From positions 1-38,128 of the forward strand of contig JAPLSJ010000074.1 in the NCBI GenBank assembly GCA_026398695.1: a stretch of 38,128 nt of DNA, written 5' to 3'. This stretch comes from Arenimonas sp. (GTDB lineage: Bacteria > Pseudomonadota > Gammaproteobacteria > Xanthomonadales > Xanthomonadaceae). Both the position numbers and the translations under genes were made by a program. Below the pieces are notes generated by a model. It saw only the letters and a program-made list of their open reading frames with translations, was not told where the DNA came from and did no database searches. Below, piece by piece: positions 1 through 8,362 of the stretch (position 1 is its first letter; the number at the start of each line of letters is the position of its first letter).

Positions 1-1119
1 GCGGCCCACCGCGTCGTCGGCCACGTGGCCGCTGACGTCGATGAAGAACGCGTACTGCCAGCGCCCGGCGTGCGAAGGCCGCGATTCGATGCGGTTCATG
101 CTGACGCCGTGGCGCGCGAACGGGCTGAGCACGTTGTAGAGCGCGCCCGGCTGGTCGCGCACGTACACCAGCAGCGAGGTGCGGTCGTGGCCGCTGGGCG
201 AGAACAGCTCGCGCCCCAGCACCAGGAAGCGGGTGGTGTTGTCCTGGCGGTCCTGGATCGGGCCCGCCACCACTTTCAGGCCGTAGACGTGCCCGGCGCT
301 TTCACCGGCGATGGCCGCGGCGTCGTCGGCCGTGCGGGCCCGGCGCGCGGCCTCGGCGTTGCTGGCCACCGCGATCTTCTCGGCCTTGGGCAGGTGCTGG
401 CGCAGCCAGGCCTTGCACTGGGCGAGCGACATCGGGTGCGAATAGACGCGCTCGATGTCCTCAAGACGGCCGGTGCGCGACATCAGGTGCTGGTGCACCG
501 ACAGCTCGACTTCGCCGCAGATCTTCAGCGGCGAGGTGAGGAACATGTCCAGGGTGGACTGGATGGTGCCCTGCCCCGAGTTCTCCACCGGTACCACGCC
601 GAAGTCGGCGTTGCCGGCCTCCACTTCCTGGAACACTTCCTCGATGCTGGCCAGCGGCAGGCCCTTGGCCGAATGGCCGAAGTGCTTGTGCAGCGCCTGC
701 TGCGAGAACGTGCCCTCGGGGCCGAGGTAACCGACCTTCAGCGGCTCCTGCTGGGCCAGGCAGGCGGACATGATTTCGCGGAACAGCCGCAGCAGCACTT
801 CGTCGCTGAGCGGGCCGTCGTTGCGGTCCAGCACCTGGCGCAGCACCTGCGACTCGCGTTCGGGGCGGTAGTAGTCCACCGCGGCCTTCAGCGGGCCCTT
901 GGCCTTGCCGACCTGCTGGGCCCAGCGCGCGCGCTCGGCGATCAGGGCCTGGATCCGCAGGTCGATGCCGTCGATGTGGCCGCGCACGTCCGACAGCAGC
1001 GGCGCGGCCTCGGCCTGGGGCTTGGCCTTGGCGGCTTTCGGCTTCGCGGGCTTCGAGGGCTTGGCGGGCTTGGCGTCAGCCTTGCCGGGTTTTGCAGCGG
1101 TTTTCTTCCGGGTGGCCAT
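1..1119 (-). CDS. pheA: Bifunctional chorismate mutase / prephenate dehydratase (P-protein), 3' end cut by window edge
   Basis: The 373 codons visible here encode the cytoplasmic enzyme that turns chorismate into prephenate and then phenylpyruvate for phenylalanine synthesis. After an unusual Lys/Ala/Pro-rich leader (residues 1-39) comes an AroQ-type chorismate mutase domain (about 40-125, with RIQALIAERARWAQQVGKAK). The prephenate dehydratase domain starts at GYLGPEGTFSQQA (about 130) and carries the TRF motif at 296-298. An ACT domain follows, with GALYNVL and ESRP at 345-348, the usual phenylalanine-binding element. Only the last few tens of residues should be missing. The ATG at 1119 lies 3 bp beyond the serC stop, so serC and pheA form one transcription unit, the usual order in gammaproteobacteria. 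The basic leader is not part of the family core; whether translation really begins at 1119 or at a later codon is the main uncertainty. Confidence 0.95.
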   Translation of the reverse strand, partial: MATRKKTAAKPGKADAKPAKPSKPAKPKAAKAKPQAEAAPLLSDVRGHIDGIDLRIQALIAERARWAQQVGKAKGPLKAAVDYYRPERESQVLRQVLDRNDGPLSDEVLLRLFREIMSACLAQQEPLKVGYLGPEGTFSQQALHKHFGHSAKGLPLASIEEVFQEVEAGNADFGVVPVENSGQGTIQSTLDMFLTSPLKICGEVELSVHQHLMSRTGRLEDIERVYSHPMSLAQCKAWLRQHLPKAEKIAVASNAEAARRARTADDAAAIAGESAGHVYGLKVVAGPIQDRQDNTTRFLVLGRELFSPSGHDRTSLLVYVRDQPGALYNVLSPFARHGVSMNRIESRPSHAGRWQYAFFIDVSGHVADDAVGR

Positions 1120-1122
1120 CGC

Positions 1123-2208
1123 TCATCCGTTCCGTCGTGAGAAATCAGCCATGAAATCGACCAGCGCCTGCACGCCGGCCTCGGGCATCGCGTTGTAGAT
1201 CGAGGCGCGCATGCCGCCCAGGGCACGGTGGCCCTTGAGCCCCAGCAGCCCGGCCGCGACCGCTTCGGTGAGGAAGGGCTTGTCGAGCGCCGGATCGGGC
1301 AGGAAGAACGGCACGTTCATCCGCGACCGGGCGGCGGGCGCGACGGGATTGCGGTAGTAGCCCCCCGAGCCGTCGATGGCCGAATACAGCAGCGCGGCCT
1401 TGCGGCCGTTGCGCTCGCCCATGGCGGCGGCGCCGCCTTCGGCCCTGACCCACTGCAGCACCAGGCCCAGCATGTACCAGGCGAAGGTGGGCGGCGTGTT
1501 GAACATCGAGTCGTTGTTGGCCTGGTTGGCCAGGTCGAAGATCGGCGGCAGGTCGCGGCCATGCCTGCCCAGCAGGTCCTTGCGGATGATGGCCAGGGAC
1601 AGGCCGGCGGGGCCGAGGTTTTTCTGGGCACCGCCGTAGAGCACGCCGAAGCGGCGCACGTCGATCGGCCGGGACAGGATGTTGGACGAAACGTCCGCCA
1701 CCAGCGGCACGTCGCCCACGTCGGGGATGTCGTGGAACTCCACGCCGTGGATGGTTTCGTTGGGCGTGTAGTGCACGAAGGCGGCGCCCGGGGTCAGGCG
1801 CCAGCTTTCGCGCGCCGGGACCGAGGTGTAGCCGCCGTCGTGGCTGCTGGCGGCGATGTGGGCGTGCAGGGACGGCCGGGCGTTCTCGAGGGCCTTCTCG
1901 CCCCAATGCCCCGTGATCACGAAATCGGCGGACTGGCCCGGGCCGGCCAGGTTGAGCGGCAGCAGGGCCGCCAGCGTGGTGGCGCCGCCCTGCAGGAAAA
2001 GCACGTGGTAATCGTCGGGGATCGCCATCAGGTCGCGCAGGTCGCGTTCGGCGGCGGCGGCGCAGTCGATGAAGGCCTGGCCGCGGTGGCTGACCTCCAT
2101 CACGGAAGCGCGTTCGCCCTTCCACTCGAGCAGTTCTTGCTGGACCTGGCGAAGGACCGGTTCGGGCAGCGTGGCCGGACCGGCGCTGAAATTGAAGGCG
2201 CGGGACAT
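1123..2208 (-). CDS. serC: Phosphoserine aminotransferase
   Basis: This 361-residue protein is the full family length. It is the PLP enzyme that transaminates 3-phosphohydroxypyruvate to phosphoserine, and 3-hydroxy-4-phosphohydroxythreonine in pyridoxal phosphate synthesis. The N-terminus FNFSAGPATLPEPVL is the family signature, and EVSHRG follows near residue 40. The PLP Schiff-base lysine is K196 in GVLYGGAQKNLGPAGL; E. coli K198 is equivalent. Phosphate/PLP-binding FLQGGATT lies near residue 71. The start is ATG with GAGG 9 nt upstream. It is the first gene of serC-pheA; the 67 bp to the end of the GGDEF/EAL gene must hold its promoter, but I see no convincing -35/-10 pair there. Confidence 0.97.
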   Translation of the reverse strand: MSRAFNFSAGPATLPEPVLRQVQQELLEWKGERASVMEVSHRGQAFIDCAAAAERDLRDLMAIPDDYHVLFLQGGATTLAALLPLNLAGPGQSADFVITGHWGEKALENARPSLHAHIAASSHDGGYTSVPARESWRLTPGAAFVHYTPNETIHGVEFHDIPDVGDVPLVADVSSNILSRPIDVRRFGVLYGGAQKNLGPAGLSLAIIRKDLLGRHGRDLPPIFDLANQANNDSMFNTPPTFAWYMLGLVLQWVRAEGGAAAMGERNGRKAALLYSAIDGSGGYYRNPVAPAARSRMNVPFFLPDPALDKPFLTEAVAAGLLGLKGHRALGGMRASIYNAMPEAGVQALVDFMADFSRRNG

Positions 2209-2275
2209 CGATGAAACCTCGGGGATTTACTGCAGTCGCAGGCTAGCACGGCGGCGCCGCGCCTCGAAAGTTGGC

Positions 2276-5200
2276 TCAGCCGACGATGCGCGCACTGCCC
2301 AGGAGTATTTGCTCGAAGTCGTTCGGCGCCACCGGTTTCGAGAACAGGTAGCCCTGGCCATAGCGGCAGCCCAGGGCCTTGAGCAGGGCCTGCTGCCCCT
2401 CGGTCTCGATGCCTTCGGCGGTCAGCGCCAGGGACAGTTCGTCGGCGAAGGCAGTGATGGTGCGGACGATGGCGCGATGGCGCGGGTTGGTCTCGATGTC
2501 GCGGATGAACACCTGGTCGATCTTGAGCGCGTCGAACGGCGAGGCCGCGAACGATTCCAGCGACGAATAGCCGGTGCCGAAATCGTCCACCACCAGGCCC
2601 ACGCCCAGCGCCTTGAGCGACAGCAGCCGCTGCTCGGCCTGGCCGCGCCCGGCGCGGAAGGCGGTTTCGGTGACCTCCAGCCGCAGGCTGGCCGGCGGCA
2701 GCCGGTGCGCCTGCAGCAGGCTGAACACTTCCTCGACGATCTCCGGGGAAAGCATCTGGCGCTCGTCCACGTTGACGTTCATCGTCAGGCCGGCATGCTC
2801 CGGGAAGCGCGCGCGCCAATCCGCCAACTGGCGGCAGGCCTCGCGCAGGCCCCAGGCGTCCATGTCGACGATCAGGCCGGTTTCCTCGGCCACCGCCAGG
2901 AACGCCGACGGCGGCAGCAGGCCGCGCACCGGATGCTGCCAGCGCACCAGCGCCTCGGCGCCCACCAGCCGGCCGGTGGCCAGTTCGATGATGGGCTGGT
3001 AGTGCAGCCTGAATTCGAGGCGCTCCACCGCCAGCCGGAAATCGGTTTCCAGCTGCAGGCGGCTCAGCGCCTCCTGGTGCATCGCCTCGTCGAAGATCAC
3101 GAAGCCGGACTTGCCCGCGGCCTTGGCCCGGTACATGGCCGTGTCGGCGTCGCGCAGCACCTGGTCGGGTGATTCGTATTCGGTGCTGCCGATCACGATG
3201 CCCAGGCTGGCGGCGGAGAACACCTGCTGGCCGGCGATCTCGAACGGCTGCTCGAACAGCTTGAGCACGCGGCGCGCGATGTCCACCGCACGGTCGTGGC
3301 CGCAGTCGCCGTCGGGCAGCAGGGTGAATTCGTCGCCGCCGTAGCGGGCGATCATCACGTGCTCGAGCAGGCTGTCCTCCAGGCGCCGCGCGATCTCCAC
3401 CAGCAGGCGGTCGCCGGCGCCGTGGCCCAGGCTGTCGTTCACCCACTTGAAGCCGTCCAGGTCCAGGAACAGCACGGCATAGCGGCGCCGGCGCCGGTCC
3501 TGCCCCTGCGCCGACTGCACCATCGCCTCGGCCAGCCGCTGGTTGAACAGCATGCGGTTGGGCAGGCCGGTCAGCGGGTCGTGCGTGGCGTGGAAGCGAA
3601 GCCGCTCCTCGGCCTCGCGCTGGCGCGTGATGTCGAGCACGGTGCCGGTCATGTGCTCCACGCCGTCCAGCGCCACCGGCCCGATGCTTACCCGCACGTG
3701 CACCCGGCGGCCGTCCTTGTGCAGCAGGCAGGATTCGAAATCCGGCGCCACGTGGAGGCCGGCCAGGCGGTCACGGTCCCGCTTCTCGGACACCAGCAGC
3801 GCGTCGGGCGCCATGATGTCCTTGAAGCTCACGCCCACCAGCCCGGTGTCGTCCCGGCCCAGCATCGCCGCGAACGCGTGGTTGGCGTAGGTGTACTGGT
3901 CGCCCTGCATGATGAAGACACCCACCTGGCTGTGCTCGACCAGGGTGCGGTACTTGCTTTCCGAGCGCAGCAGCGCCAGCTGCATGTCGTGGCGCTGGTC
4001 GATGTCGAGCACCGAGCCGGTGAAATGCATCGGCTGCCCGTTCTCGTCGCGGATCAGCAGCACGCTGGCGCTGACCCACTTCAGGCGCCCGTCGCGGGTG
4101 TGCACCTGGGTTTCGTAGTGGTTGAAGGCGCCGTCGCGCAGGGCCAGCTCCACCAGCTTCGCCCGCTCGTCGATATTGGCGTACACCTGGTTCATCCCGG
4201 TGACCGCCGCCTTGAGGTCCTCGGCGCTGTCGTAACCCAGGATGCCGGCCAGCATCCGGTTGGCCTCCATCACCTTGCCGTCCAGCGACGTGCGGAACAG
4301 GCCGGCGGGCGAGTTTTCGAACAGCTCGCGGTAGCGGCGCTCGGCCTCGGCCACGTCGCGCTGCCGGCGCCGGTCCTCGGTGACGTCGCGCAGGGTCCCG
4401 GTGGAGGCGATGTCGCCCTGGTACTCCACGGCGTCGGCGCGCACCTCGCACAGGATGCGCGAACCGTCCTTGCGCCGCAGGTGGATCTCGTACACCTGCG
4501 GCTCGCGCGAACCCGCCTCGCGTTGCTCCCGCCGCCCGGCCTGGGCGCTGCGGTCGTCGTCGTCCACCAGCGCCATGTAAGGCGTGCCCAGCAGTTCGCC
4601 CGCGCCGTAGCCCAGGATCCTGGCCATGGCCTCGTTGGCGAAGATGACGGCGCCGCGCTGGATCAGGAACACGCCATCGCGGCTGTTTTCCACCAGCACC
4701 TGGTAGAGGGCCTTGGACTCGCCCAGCGCCTGCTCGGCCTCCACCTGGGCGGTGATGTCCACCAGCGAGCCCTCGAACACCAGGGCCTCGCCGTTGGCGT
4801 CGAGGATGCCACGGGCGTTCTGGCTGACCCAGATGATGCGCCCGTCGCGCCGGTAAACCCGCGCCCGTTCCCGCTCCAGCCGCCCGCCGTCGAGCAGTAC
4901 CGCGTTGGTCCGCGCGACATGTTCCGGGTCGGCATACAGGGCCGTGGAGCTGCGGCCCAGTTCGCTCAGCAGCTGCTGCGGCGAGTCGTAGCCCAGGATG
5001 CGCGCCATGGCCGGGTTCACGTTCAGGAATCCACCGCCGGGAAGGCTGCGGTAGATGCCTTCCGACGCCGCCAGGTAGAGGGAACGATAAAGCAGGTCGG
5101 TGCCCGGCTGCTTGGGCAGCTCCTCGCCCTCGGTCAGGAAGTGCACCAGGCAGAACAGCCGCGATTCGCCCTCCTCGTACACCAGTTCGACGCTGATGTG

Positions 5201-5509
5201 GCCATCGCGCTCCCGGCCGTCGGCGCAGACCACGGCCAAGGGCAATTGCGTCACCCGCTGGTCGGCACGCAGCAGGCTCCAGATGCGGGCACGAAACTCG
5301 GGGTCGGGCCACAGCCCCACTTCGATCGGCAGGCGGCCTATCACCTGGTCACGACGATAGCCGGTGCTACGCTCGAAGGCGGGATTGACGCCCAAGAACA
5401 CGCCGTCGCTGGCACGGAGCACAGCAACCACGCTTTCCGACGCTTCGAACGCGTCAACCAGGCGCATCCATTTCCCCGGTGGCTCCCTCTCTGGTTTGAG
5501 TATAGCCAT
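2276..5509 (-). CDS. Five-PAS, GGDEF and EAL domain cyclic-di-GMP signalling protein
   Basis: This protein of 1077 residues is predicted to sense signals through PAS domains and to make and/or degrade cyclic di-GMP. Five PAS-like repeats are visible at about 20-130, 140-255, 265-380, 390-505 and 515-630. Several have the N..ARILGY pattern and end in DIT/DVT before a linker. The GGDEF domain (640-805) has an intact RYGGDEF (GGDEF 724-728), but the position of the RxxD inhibitory site reads LEHV, so product inhibition is probably absent. The EAL domain (815-1065) keeps EALVRW, LRLEVTET, DDFGTGYSSL and TAEGIET, so it looks catalytically competent. There is no membrane segment or signal peptide, so it is probably cytosolic. 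I chose ATG 5509; ATG 5467, behind AGGGAG, is the alternative (1063 residues). The frame stays open further upstream but there overlaps msrP. It is divergent from msrP with only 39 bp between starts. Confidence 0.93.
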   Translation of the reverse strand: MAILKPEREPPGKWMRLVDAFEASESVVAVLRASDGVFLGVNPAFERSTGYRRDQVIGRLPIEVGLWPDPEFRARIWSLLRADQRVTQLPLAVVCADGRERDGHISVELVYEEGESRLFCLVHFLTEGEELPKQPGTDLLYRSLYLAASEGIYRSLPGGGFLNVNPAMARILGYDSPQQLLSELGRSSTALYADPEHVARTNAVLLDGGRLERERARVYRRDGRIIWVSQNARGILDANGEALVFEGSLVDITAQVEAEQALGESKALYQVLVENSRDGVFLIQRGAVIFANEAMARILGYGAGELLGTPYMALVDDDDRSAQAGRREQREAGSREPQVYEIHLRRKDGSRILCEVRADAVEYQGDIASTGTLRDVTEDRRRQRDVAEAERRYRELFENSPAGLFRTSLDGKVMEANRMLAGILGYDSAEDLKAAVTGMNQVYANIDERAKLVELALRDGAFNHYETQVHTRDGRLKWVSASVLLIRDENGQPMHFTGSVLDIDQRHDMQLALLRSESKYRTLVEHSQVGVFIMQGDQYTYANHAFAAMLGRDDTGLVGVSFKDIMAPDALLVSEKRDRDRLAGLHVAPDFESCLLHKDGRRVHVRVSIGPVALDGVEHMTGTVLDITRQREAEERLRFHATHDPLTGLPNRMLFNQRLAEAMVQSAQGQDRRRRRYAVLFLDLDGFKWVNDSLGHGAGDRLLVEIARRLEDSLLEHVMIARYGGDEFTLLPDGDCGHDRAVDIARRVLKLFEQPFEIAGQQVFSAASLGIVIGSTEYESPDQVLRDADTAMYRAKAAGKSGFVIFDEAMHQEALSRLQLETDFRLAVERLEFRLHYQPIIELATGRLVGAEALVRWQHPVRGLLPPSAFLAVAEETGLIVDMDAWGLREACRQLADWRARFPEHAGLTMNVNVDERQMLSPEIVEEVFSLLQAHRLPPASLRLEVTETAFRAGRGQAEQRLLSLKALGVGLVVDDFGTGYSSLESFAASPFDALKIDQVFIRDIETNPRHRAIVRTITAFADELSLALTAEGIETEGQQALLKALGCRYGQGYLFSKPVAPNDFEQILLGSARIVG

Positions 5510-5548
5510 CGAACCCGTCCCGAAAGGGGCGAAAACCGGAGCCACCCC

Positions 5549-6520
5549 TTGAACAACCCGATCCCGCAGGACATCCCCGCCTCCCAGATCACGCCCGAGG
5601 CCGTGTACCGGGCGCGAAGACAACTGATCGGCTTCGGCCTGGCCACGCCGCTGCTGGCCCTGGCCGGCTGCGCGGGTGCCGAGGAAACACCGCCCCCGGC
5701 GGCCGCGGCGGCAAAGCCCTCGGACTCGAAGGACGGTTTCCGGACCGCCGACGAGCCCACGCGATTCGAGGACGCCAGCCAGTACAACAACTTCTACGAG
5801 TTCGGAACCGGCAAGGACGATCCGGCCCGCAACGCCCACACCCTCAGGACGTCGCCGTGGTCGGTGGTGGTGGGCGGCGAAGCCGAGGTCACCGGCACCT
5901 TCGCGCTGGACGACTTCCTGAAGCCGCACGCGGCGCAGGACCGGATCTACCGACTGCGCTGCGTCGAGGGTTGGTCCATGGTCATCCCGTGGCAGGGAGT
6001 GTCGCTGGGCGACGTGCTGCGACGCTTCAAGCCCACCTCGCGCGCAAAATACGTGGCTTTCACCACCCTGGCCGATCGCGGCCAGATGCCAGGCATCCGT
6101 TTCCCGGCGCTGGACTGGCCCTACCGCGAGGGCCTGCGGATGGACGAAGCGATGAACCCGCTGACCCTGCTGGCCACGGGCATGTACGGCAAGCCGCTGC
6201 CGAACCAGAACGGAGCGCCGCTGCGCCTGGTGGTGCCGTGGAAGTACGGCTTCAAGAGCATCAAGTCCATCGTGCGCATCGATTTCACCGAGCAGATGCC
6301 GGTGACCAGCTGGAACCAGTCACAGCCCGAGGAATACGGCTTCTATTCGAACGTGAACCCGGACGTGGACCACCCGCGCTGGAGCCAGCGCACCGAGCGC
6401 CGCATCGCCGGCACGGCCAGCAAACTGTTCGCCGAACGCATCGCCACCCTGCCCTTCAACGGCTACGCGGCGCAGGTGGCATCGCTCTACAAGGGCATGG
6501 ACCTGCGCCGGTGGTTCTGA
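5549..6520 (+). CDS. msrP: Periplasmic methionine sulfoxide reductase catalytic subunit MsrP
   Basis: This is the molybdopterin-dependent subunit (323 residues; E. coli about 334) that repairs oxidised methionines in periplasmic proteins, taking electrons from MsrQ. The start is most likely TTG 5549, since no ATG fits: it gives an N-terminal region with twin arginines R23-R24 followed by a hydrophobic stretch ending LALAGC, consistent with Tat export. The molybdenum-ligand cysteine is C138 in LRCVEGWSMVIPWQG. Further family blocks are FTTLADRGQMPG, PYREGLRMDEAMNPL and VPWKYGFKSIKSIVRI, followed by TSWN. The Cys at 41 sits in a lipobox-like context, but a Tat cleavage site is more likely for this family. 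msrQ starts inside the last codons of this gene, so the two are translationally coupled. The start codon is the only weak point. Confidence 0.94.
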   Translation: MNNPIPQDIPASQITPEAVYRARRQLIGFGLATPLLALAGCAGAEETPPPAAAAAKPSDSKDGFRTADEPTRFEDASQYNNFYEFGTGKDDPARNAHTLRTSPWSVVVGGEAEVTGTFALDDFLKPHAAQDRIYRLRCVEGWSMVIPWQGVSLGDVLRRFKPTSRAKYVAFTTLADRGQMPGIRFPALDWPYREGLRMDEAMNPLTLLATGMYGKPLPNQNGAPLRLVVPWKYGFKSIKSIVRIDFTEQMPVTSWNQSQPEEYGFYSNVNPDVDHPRWSQRTERRIAGTASKLFAERIATLPFNGYAAQVASLYKGMDLRRWF

Positions 6521-7143
6521 CCCGCAAGGCGCCGGACTGGCGCTGGATCGGCCTCAAGGCCCTGGCCCACGCCCTGGCGCTGCTGCCGCTGGCGCTGCTG
6601 GTGCGCGGCGTGCTGGACAACACGCTGGGTGCCGACCCGGTGGCGGCCATCACCCACCAGACCGGCGATTGGGCGCTGCGCCTGGTGCTGCTGGGCCTGG
6701 CGATGACGCCGCTGCGGCGCCTGCTGGGGCAGCCATGGCCCATCCGGTTCCGGCGGCTGGTGGGGCTGTATGCCTTCTTCTACGCCACGCTGCACCTGGC
6801 CACCTACGTGGTGCTCGACCTGGGGCAGTACTGGCAGCAGATCCTGGAGGACATCGTGAAGCGGCCCTACATCACGGTGGGCTTCGCGGCGTGGCTGATG
6901 CTGGTGCCGCTGGCGCTCACGTCCACCCGGGGCTGGATGCGCCGGCTGGGCCGGCGCTGGGGGCAGCTGCATCGCCTGGTCTACGCGGTGGGCGCGCTGG
7001 GCGTGCTGCATTTCCTGTGGCTGGTGAAGTCGGACCTGCGCGAACCGCTGGTCTACGCCGCCGTTCTGGCGCTGCTGCTGGGCCTGAGGCTGTGGTGGAA
7101 GCTGCGCCGCCCGGCCGGTCAGGCGCCCATGCGCGGGGCGTAG
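6511..7143 (+). CDS. msrQ: MsrQ, haem-b membrane subunit of the MsrPQ system
   Basis: This 210-residue inner-membrane haem protein passes quinone-pool electrons to MsrP. The GTG at 6511 overlaps the end of msrP by 10 nt and gives almost exactly the E. coli length of 211. The ferric-reductase-like fold is visible as about six hydrophobic helices. Haem-ligand histidines lie in FFYATLHLATYV and in QLHRLVYAVGALGVLHFLWL. The basic loop TPLRRLLGQPWPIRFRRLVGLYAF is a family signature. Its last 25 bp overlap, tail to tail, the last codons of the opposite-strand FHA gene; both genes end in similar short sequences there. Identification is firm from gene order and motifs. Confidence 0.94.
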   Translation: MVLTRKAPDWRWIGLKALAHALALLPLALLVRGVLDNTLGADPVAAITHQTGDWALRLVLLGLAMTPLRRLLGQPWPIRFRRLVGLYAFFYATLHLATYVVLDLGQYWQQILEDIVKRPYITVGFAAWLMLVPLALTSTRGWMRRLGRRWGQLHRLVYAVGALGVLHFLWLVKSDLREPLVYAAVLALLLGLRLWWKLRRPAGQAPMRGA

Positions 7144-7988
7144 ATCAGCAGGGCCGTCATGGCTGCCGCCAGCACGGTGGCGGCAGCGATCAGCCACCAC
7201 AGCGCCACCGGGTCGCGCTTGGTCGTGGACGCGACAGGCTCGGGCTGGGCCGGCGCCGGATCGTTGGCCACGGGCACGCGCACGGCCTTCATGGTCTGGG
7301 TGTGGGTGGTGACGACGGGCTTGAGCCCGCCCAACTGGCCGCGCAGCGGCAGGCCGGGCGCCTCGAGCACGAACCGGTGCTGGTCGATGGAAATCTGGTC
7401 GCCCGGGGCCAGCACCGCGTCCCGCACCGGCACGCCGTTCACCTGGCTGGCATCGTTGCCCATGGCGCGCAGGACCACGCGATCGGCATGCAGTTCCACC
7501 ACGGCGTGGCGTTCGGCGACGGCCACGTCGTCGAGCCGGATGTCGGCCGAGGCGGCGCGGCCGATCAGGCGCGGCTCGGTGAGGGTGTAGGTGCGGCCGA
7601 AATGCTGGCCCGACAGCCCGCGCAGCACCACCCGCGACGCCGCGACGCGCTGCGCCTCGTTCATCGCGCCGGGCTGGGCCGGCGGGATGCGGCGGTCGAT
7701 CTCGGGTTCGTCGTCGGCGCGCACCACCAGCCGCAGCTTGTCCAGGCACACCAGGTCGCCCGGCCGCAGCTGGGCCAGGCGGCGCACGGGCCGGGCGTTG
7801 AGGTGCACGCCATGGGCGCCGGCGGGCACGCGCAGCCAGAGGCCGCGACGGTCCTGCTGGAAACTGGCGTGGTGCGGCGCCAGCCCCTGGTCGGGCAGGC
7901 AGACCCGGCTGCCGGCGCGGCTGCCCACGGTCACTTCGCCCTGCAGGGCCACGCTGGCATGTTCACCGTTGGGAAACGTCAGTTGCAT
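7119..7988 (-). CDS. Membrane-anchored tandem FHA-domain protein
   Basis: The protein has 289 residues. Two forkhead-associated-like modules are visible. The first spans about 15-90 (VGSRAGSRVCLPDQGLAPHH, and N64 in HLNARPV). The second, clearer one spans 130-210 (LIGRAASADIRLDDVAVAERHA, and N184-G185 in QVNGVPV). Both keep the G-R and R/H-H and N positions, but the phosphothreonine-contacting Ser before RH is Ala, so phosphopeptide binding may be weak or altered. A linker rich in Ala/Pro follows, then one membrane helix at 260-283 and a five-residue tail, which suggests tail-anchoring with FHA modules in the cytosol. The start at 7988 has GGAGG 7 nt upstream; the frame extends 15 codons further without a comparable site. 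No kinase or phosphatase partner is seen nearby. Confidence 0.85.
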   Translation of the reverse strand: MQLTFPNGEHASVALQGEVTVGSRAGSRVCLPDQGLAPHHASFQQDRRGLWLRVPAGAHGVHLNARPVRRLAQLRPGDLVCLDKLRLVVRADDEPEIDRRIPPAQPGAMNEAQRVAASRVVLRGLSGQHFGRTYTLTEPRLIGRAASADIRLDDVAVAERHAVVELHADRVVLRAMGNDASQVNGVPVRDAVLAPGDQISIDQHRFVLEAPGLPLRGQLGGLKPVVTTHTQTMKAVRVPVANDPAPAQPEPVASTTKRDPVALWWLIAAATVLAAAMTALLIYAPRMGA

Positions 7989-8037
7989 CCGGGATCCTCC
8001 GCCGGGGAATCTAGCATGGCCGAAGACCGGCACGCCC

Positions 8038-8066
8038 TTGGTGGTTACGGCGAATCAACGCAGAAT
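8038..8066 (+). promoter_or_regulatory. Putative sigma-70 promoter for the PHA-granule-region gene
   Basis: TTGGTG and CAGAAT are separated by 17 bp and lie just upstream of the strong AGGAGG-type ribosome site of the gene at 8087. The match is partial in both boxes, so this is a candidate only. Confidence 0.4.
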
Positions 8067-8086
8067 AGGCCGCCGAGGAGGGCGCC

Positions 8087-8362
8087 ATGTCCCAGATCGA
8101 TATCCGTCGCAAACATTCCCGACCGCTCAAGGACGCGCGCGCCGCGATCGAGCGCGTGGCCGAACACATCGCCGAGAAGTTCGACGTCGAGTACGGCTGG
8201 AACGGCAACAGCATGGAGTTTTCGCGCGGCGGAGTGGACGGGCACATCGCCGTTTCCGCCAAGGAAATCCACGTCACCGCCACGCTGGGCTTCCTGCTGG
8301 GGGCCATCCGCGGCCCTATCGAGCGCGAGATCCTGCGCTACCTCGACGAGGAGTTCGGCTGA
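8087..8362 (+). CDS. Polyhydroxyalkanoic acid system / granule-region small protein
   Basis: This 91-residue protein resembles the PHA_gran_rgn family (polyhydroxyalkanoic acid system protein). Those genes sit near PHA genes, but their biochemical role is not settled. Features recalled for the family are an N-terminal RRKHSRPLKDARAAIERVAEHIAEKFDVEYGW, then a beta-rich middle (MEFSRGGVDGHIAVSAKEIHVTATLGFLLG), then PIEREILRYLDEEFG at the end. There is no signal peptide or membrane helix. GAGGAGG lies 6 nt from the ATG. The last 47 bp overlap tail to tail with the opposite-strand gene at 8316. Nearby patatin and phasin genes support a role at a lipid or polymer granule, but no PHA synthase is in view. 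Confidence 0.8.
   Translation: MSQIDIRRKHSRPLKDARAAIERVAEHIAEKFDVEYGWNGNSMEFSRGGVDGHIAVSAKEIHVTATLGFLLGAIRGPIEREILRYLDEEFG

Noticed and set aside
3296-5548. Long plus-strand open frame upstream of msrP
   Set aside because: It lies antisense to the GGDEF/EAL gene and is rich in His/Gln/Val/Arg in the way GC-rich antisense frames are; only the part from 5549 is msrP.
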